Shown here in pieces: positions 63,895-64,000 of a stretch of DNA of 64,000 nt. The translations under genes and the position numbers were made by a program. This stretch comes from Rhizobium sp. S152 (GTDB lineage Bacteria; Pseudomonadota; Alphaproteobacteria; Rhizobiales; Rhizobiaceae): assembly GCF_030380735.1 (NCBI RefSeq), contig NZ_JAUDRZ010000008.1:558001-622000 (forward strand), read 5' to 3'. The notes beneath the pieces are model-generated. The model was not told where the DNA came from, ran no database searches, and was given only the letters and a program-made list of their open reading frames with translations. Each line of letters starts with the position of its first letter. The stretch's first letter is position 1.

Positions 63895-64000
63895 GGTCAC
63901 GATAGGGCACAAGCGCCGTCGGCCTGTCCGTCGCGACGATCAGGCCCGAGATATCGGCGATCGGCAGCACGTGGCAGGCGGAGACACGATCGAGCTTCTC
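63869..64000 (-). CDS. C-terminal 43 residues of an unidentified gene
   Basis: An open frame enters from the right edge and ends at TGA 63869-63871. The visible residues (D-R-V-S-A-C-H-V-L-P-I-A-D-I-S-G and A-T-D-R-P-T) look like the end of a DeoR/GlpR-type regulator or a related effector domain, but this is too little to assign. It overlaps the convergent membrane-protein gene by 26 bases. Confidence 0.45.
   Translation of the reverse strand, partial: EKLDRVSACHVLPIADISGLIVATDRPTALVPYRDLNVAIREA

Overview
This 64-kb window looks like chromosomal DNA of a Rhizobiaceae bacterium, close to Rhizobium or Agrobacterium. The evidence is the high GC, the gene families and several alphaproteobacterial signatures: a CcrM-type methyltransferase, a BioR/BioY pair with BioR boxes, EcfG-type stress promoters, a bet operon and a class 3 (R. 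etli ReAV-like) asparaginase. Core genes (smc, thrC, mutY, ppdK, cysHDN, two tRNAs) argue for the main chromosome, not a plasmid. There is no intact IS, prophage, rRNA or CRISPR array.

Layout. 0-4 kb: 5' end of a formaldehyde dehydrogenase, a Dabb protein, and a zinc ABC importer operon behind two Zur-like boxes that opens with an overlooked 41-aa membrane ORF. 4-8 kb: peroxiredoxin, DsbD-like periplasmic protein, YqgE, CsbD (EcfG promoter) and a zinc metallopeptidase. 7.6-14 kb (minus strand): thrC, M16 peptidase, RimJ-like acetyltransferase and a 7TM-PAS-GGDEF-EAL protein in one tight gene set. 14-19 kb: lipoprotein, HAD phosphatase, bioR-bioY-DUF1284, an ArsR-type regulator divergent from two ferredoxin-like-fold genes. 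19-33 kb: MNT/HEPN toxin-antitoxin pair, ccrM, stress-linked membrane genes, mutY, DUF721/DciA-like gene, parDE, DsbA, smc and ppdK. 33-43 kb: small unknown proteins, a cupin/MBL/DCC cluster, tRNA-Gln, tRNA-Pro, ureidoglycine aminohydrolase and a GlxA/isochorismatase divergent pair. 43-48 kb: DMT exporter, cysHDN and a cysteine-rich Rrf2 regulator. 48-54 kb: ClC channel, vapBC, betIBA. 54-64 kb: HdeD, orphan ParD, EAL-CBS-GGDEF protein, quinone oxidoreductase, two MFS transporters, DUF3750, asparaginase, an unknown membrane protein and a partial gene.

The most unusual observations are: (1) the DMT exporter downstream of cysN ends in a copy of CysN's own C-terminal tail; (2) the zinc importer operon starts with a translationally coupled 41-aa membrane protein behind tandem Zur-like palindromes; (3) a 0.4-kb hairpin-rich gap between smc and ppdK could hold an uncharacterised RNA; (4) three small proteins of little known function share EcfG-type promoters.
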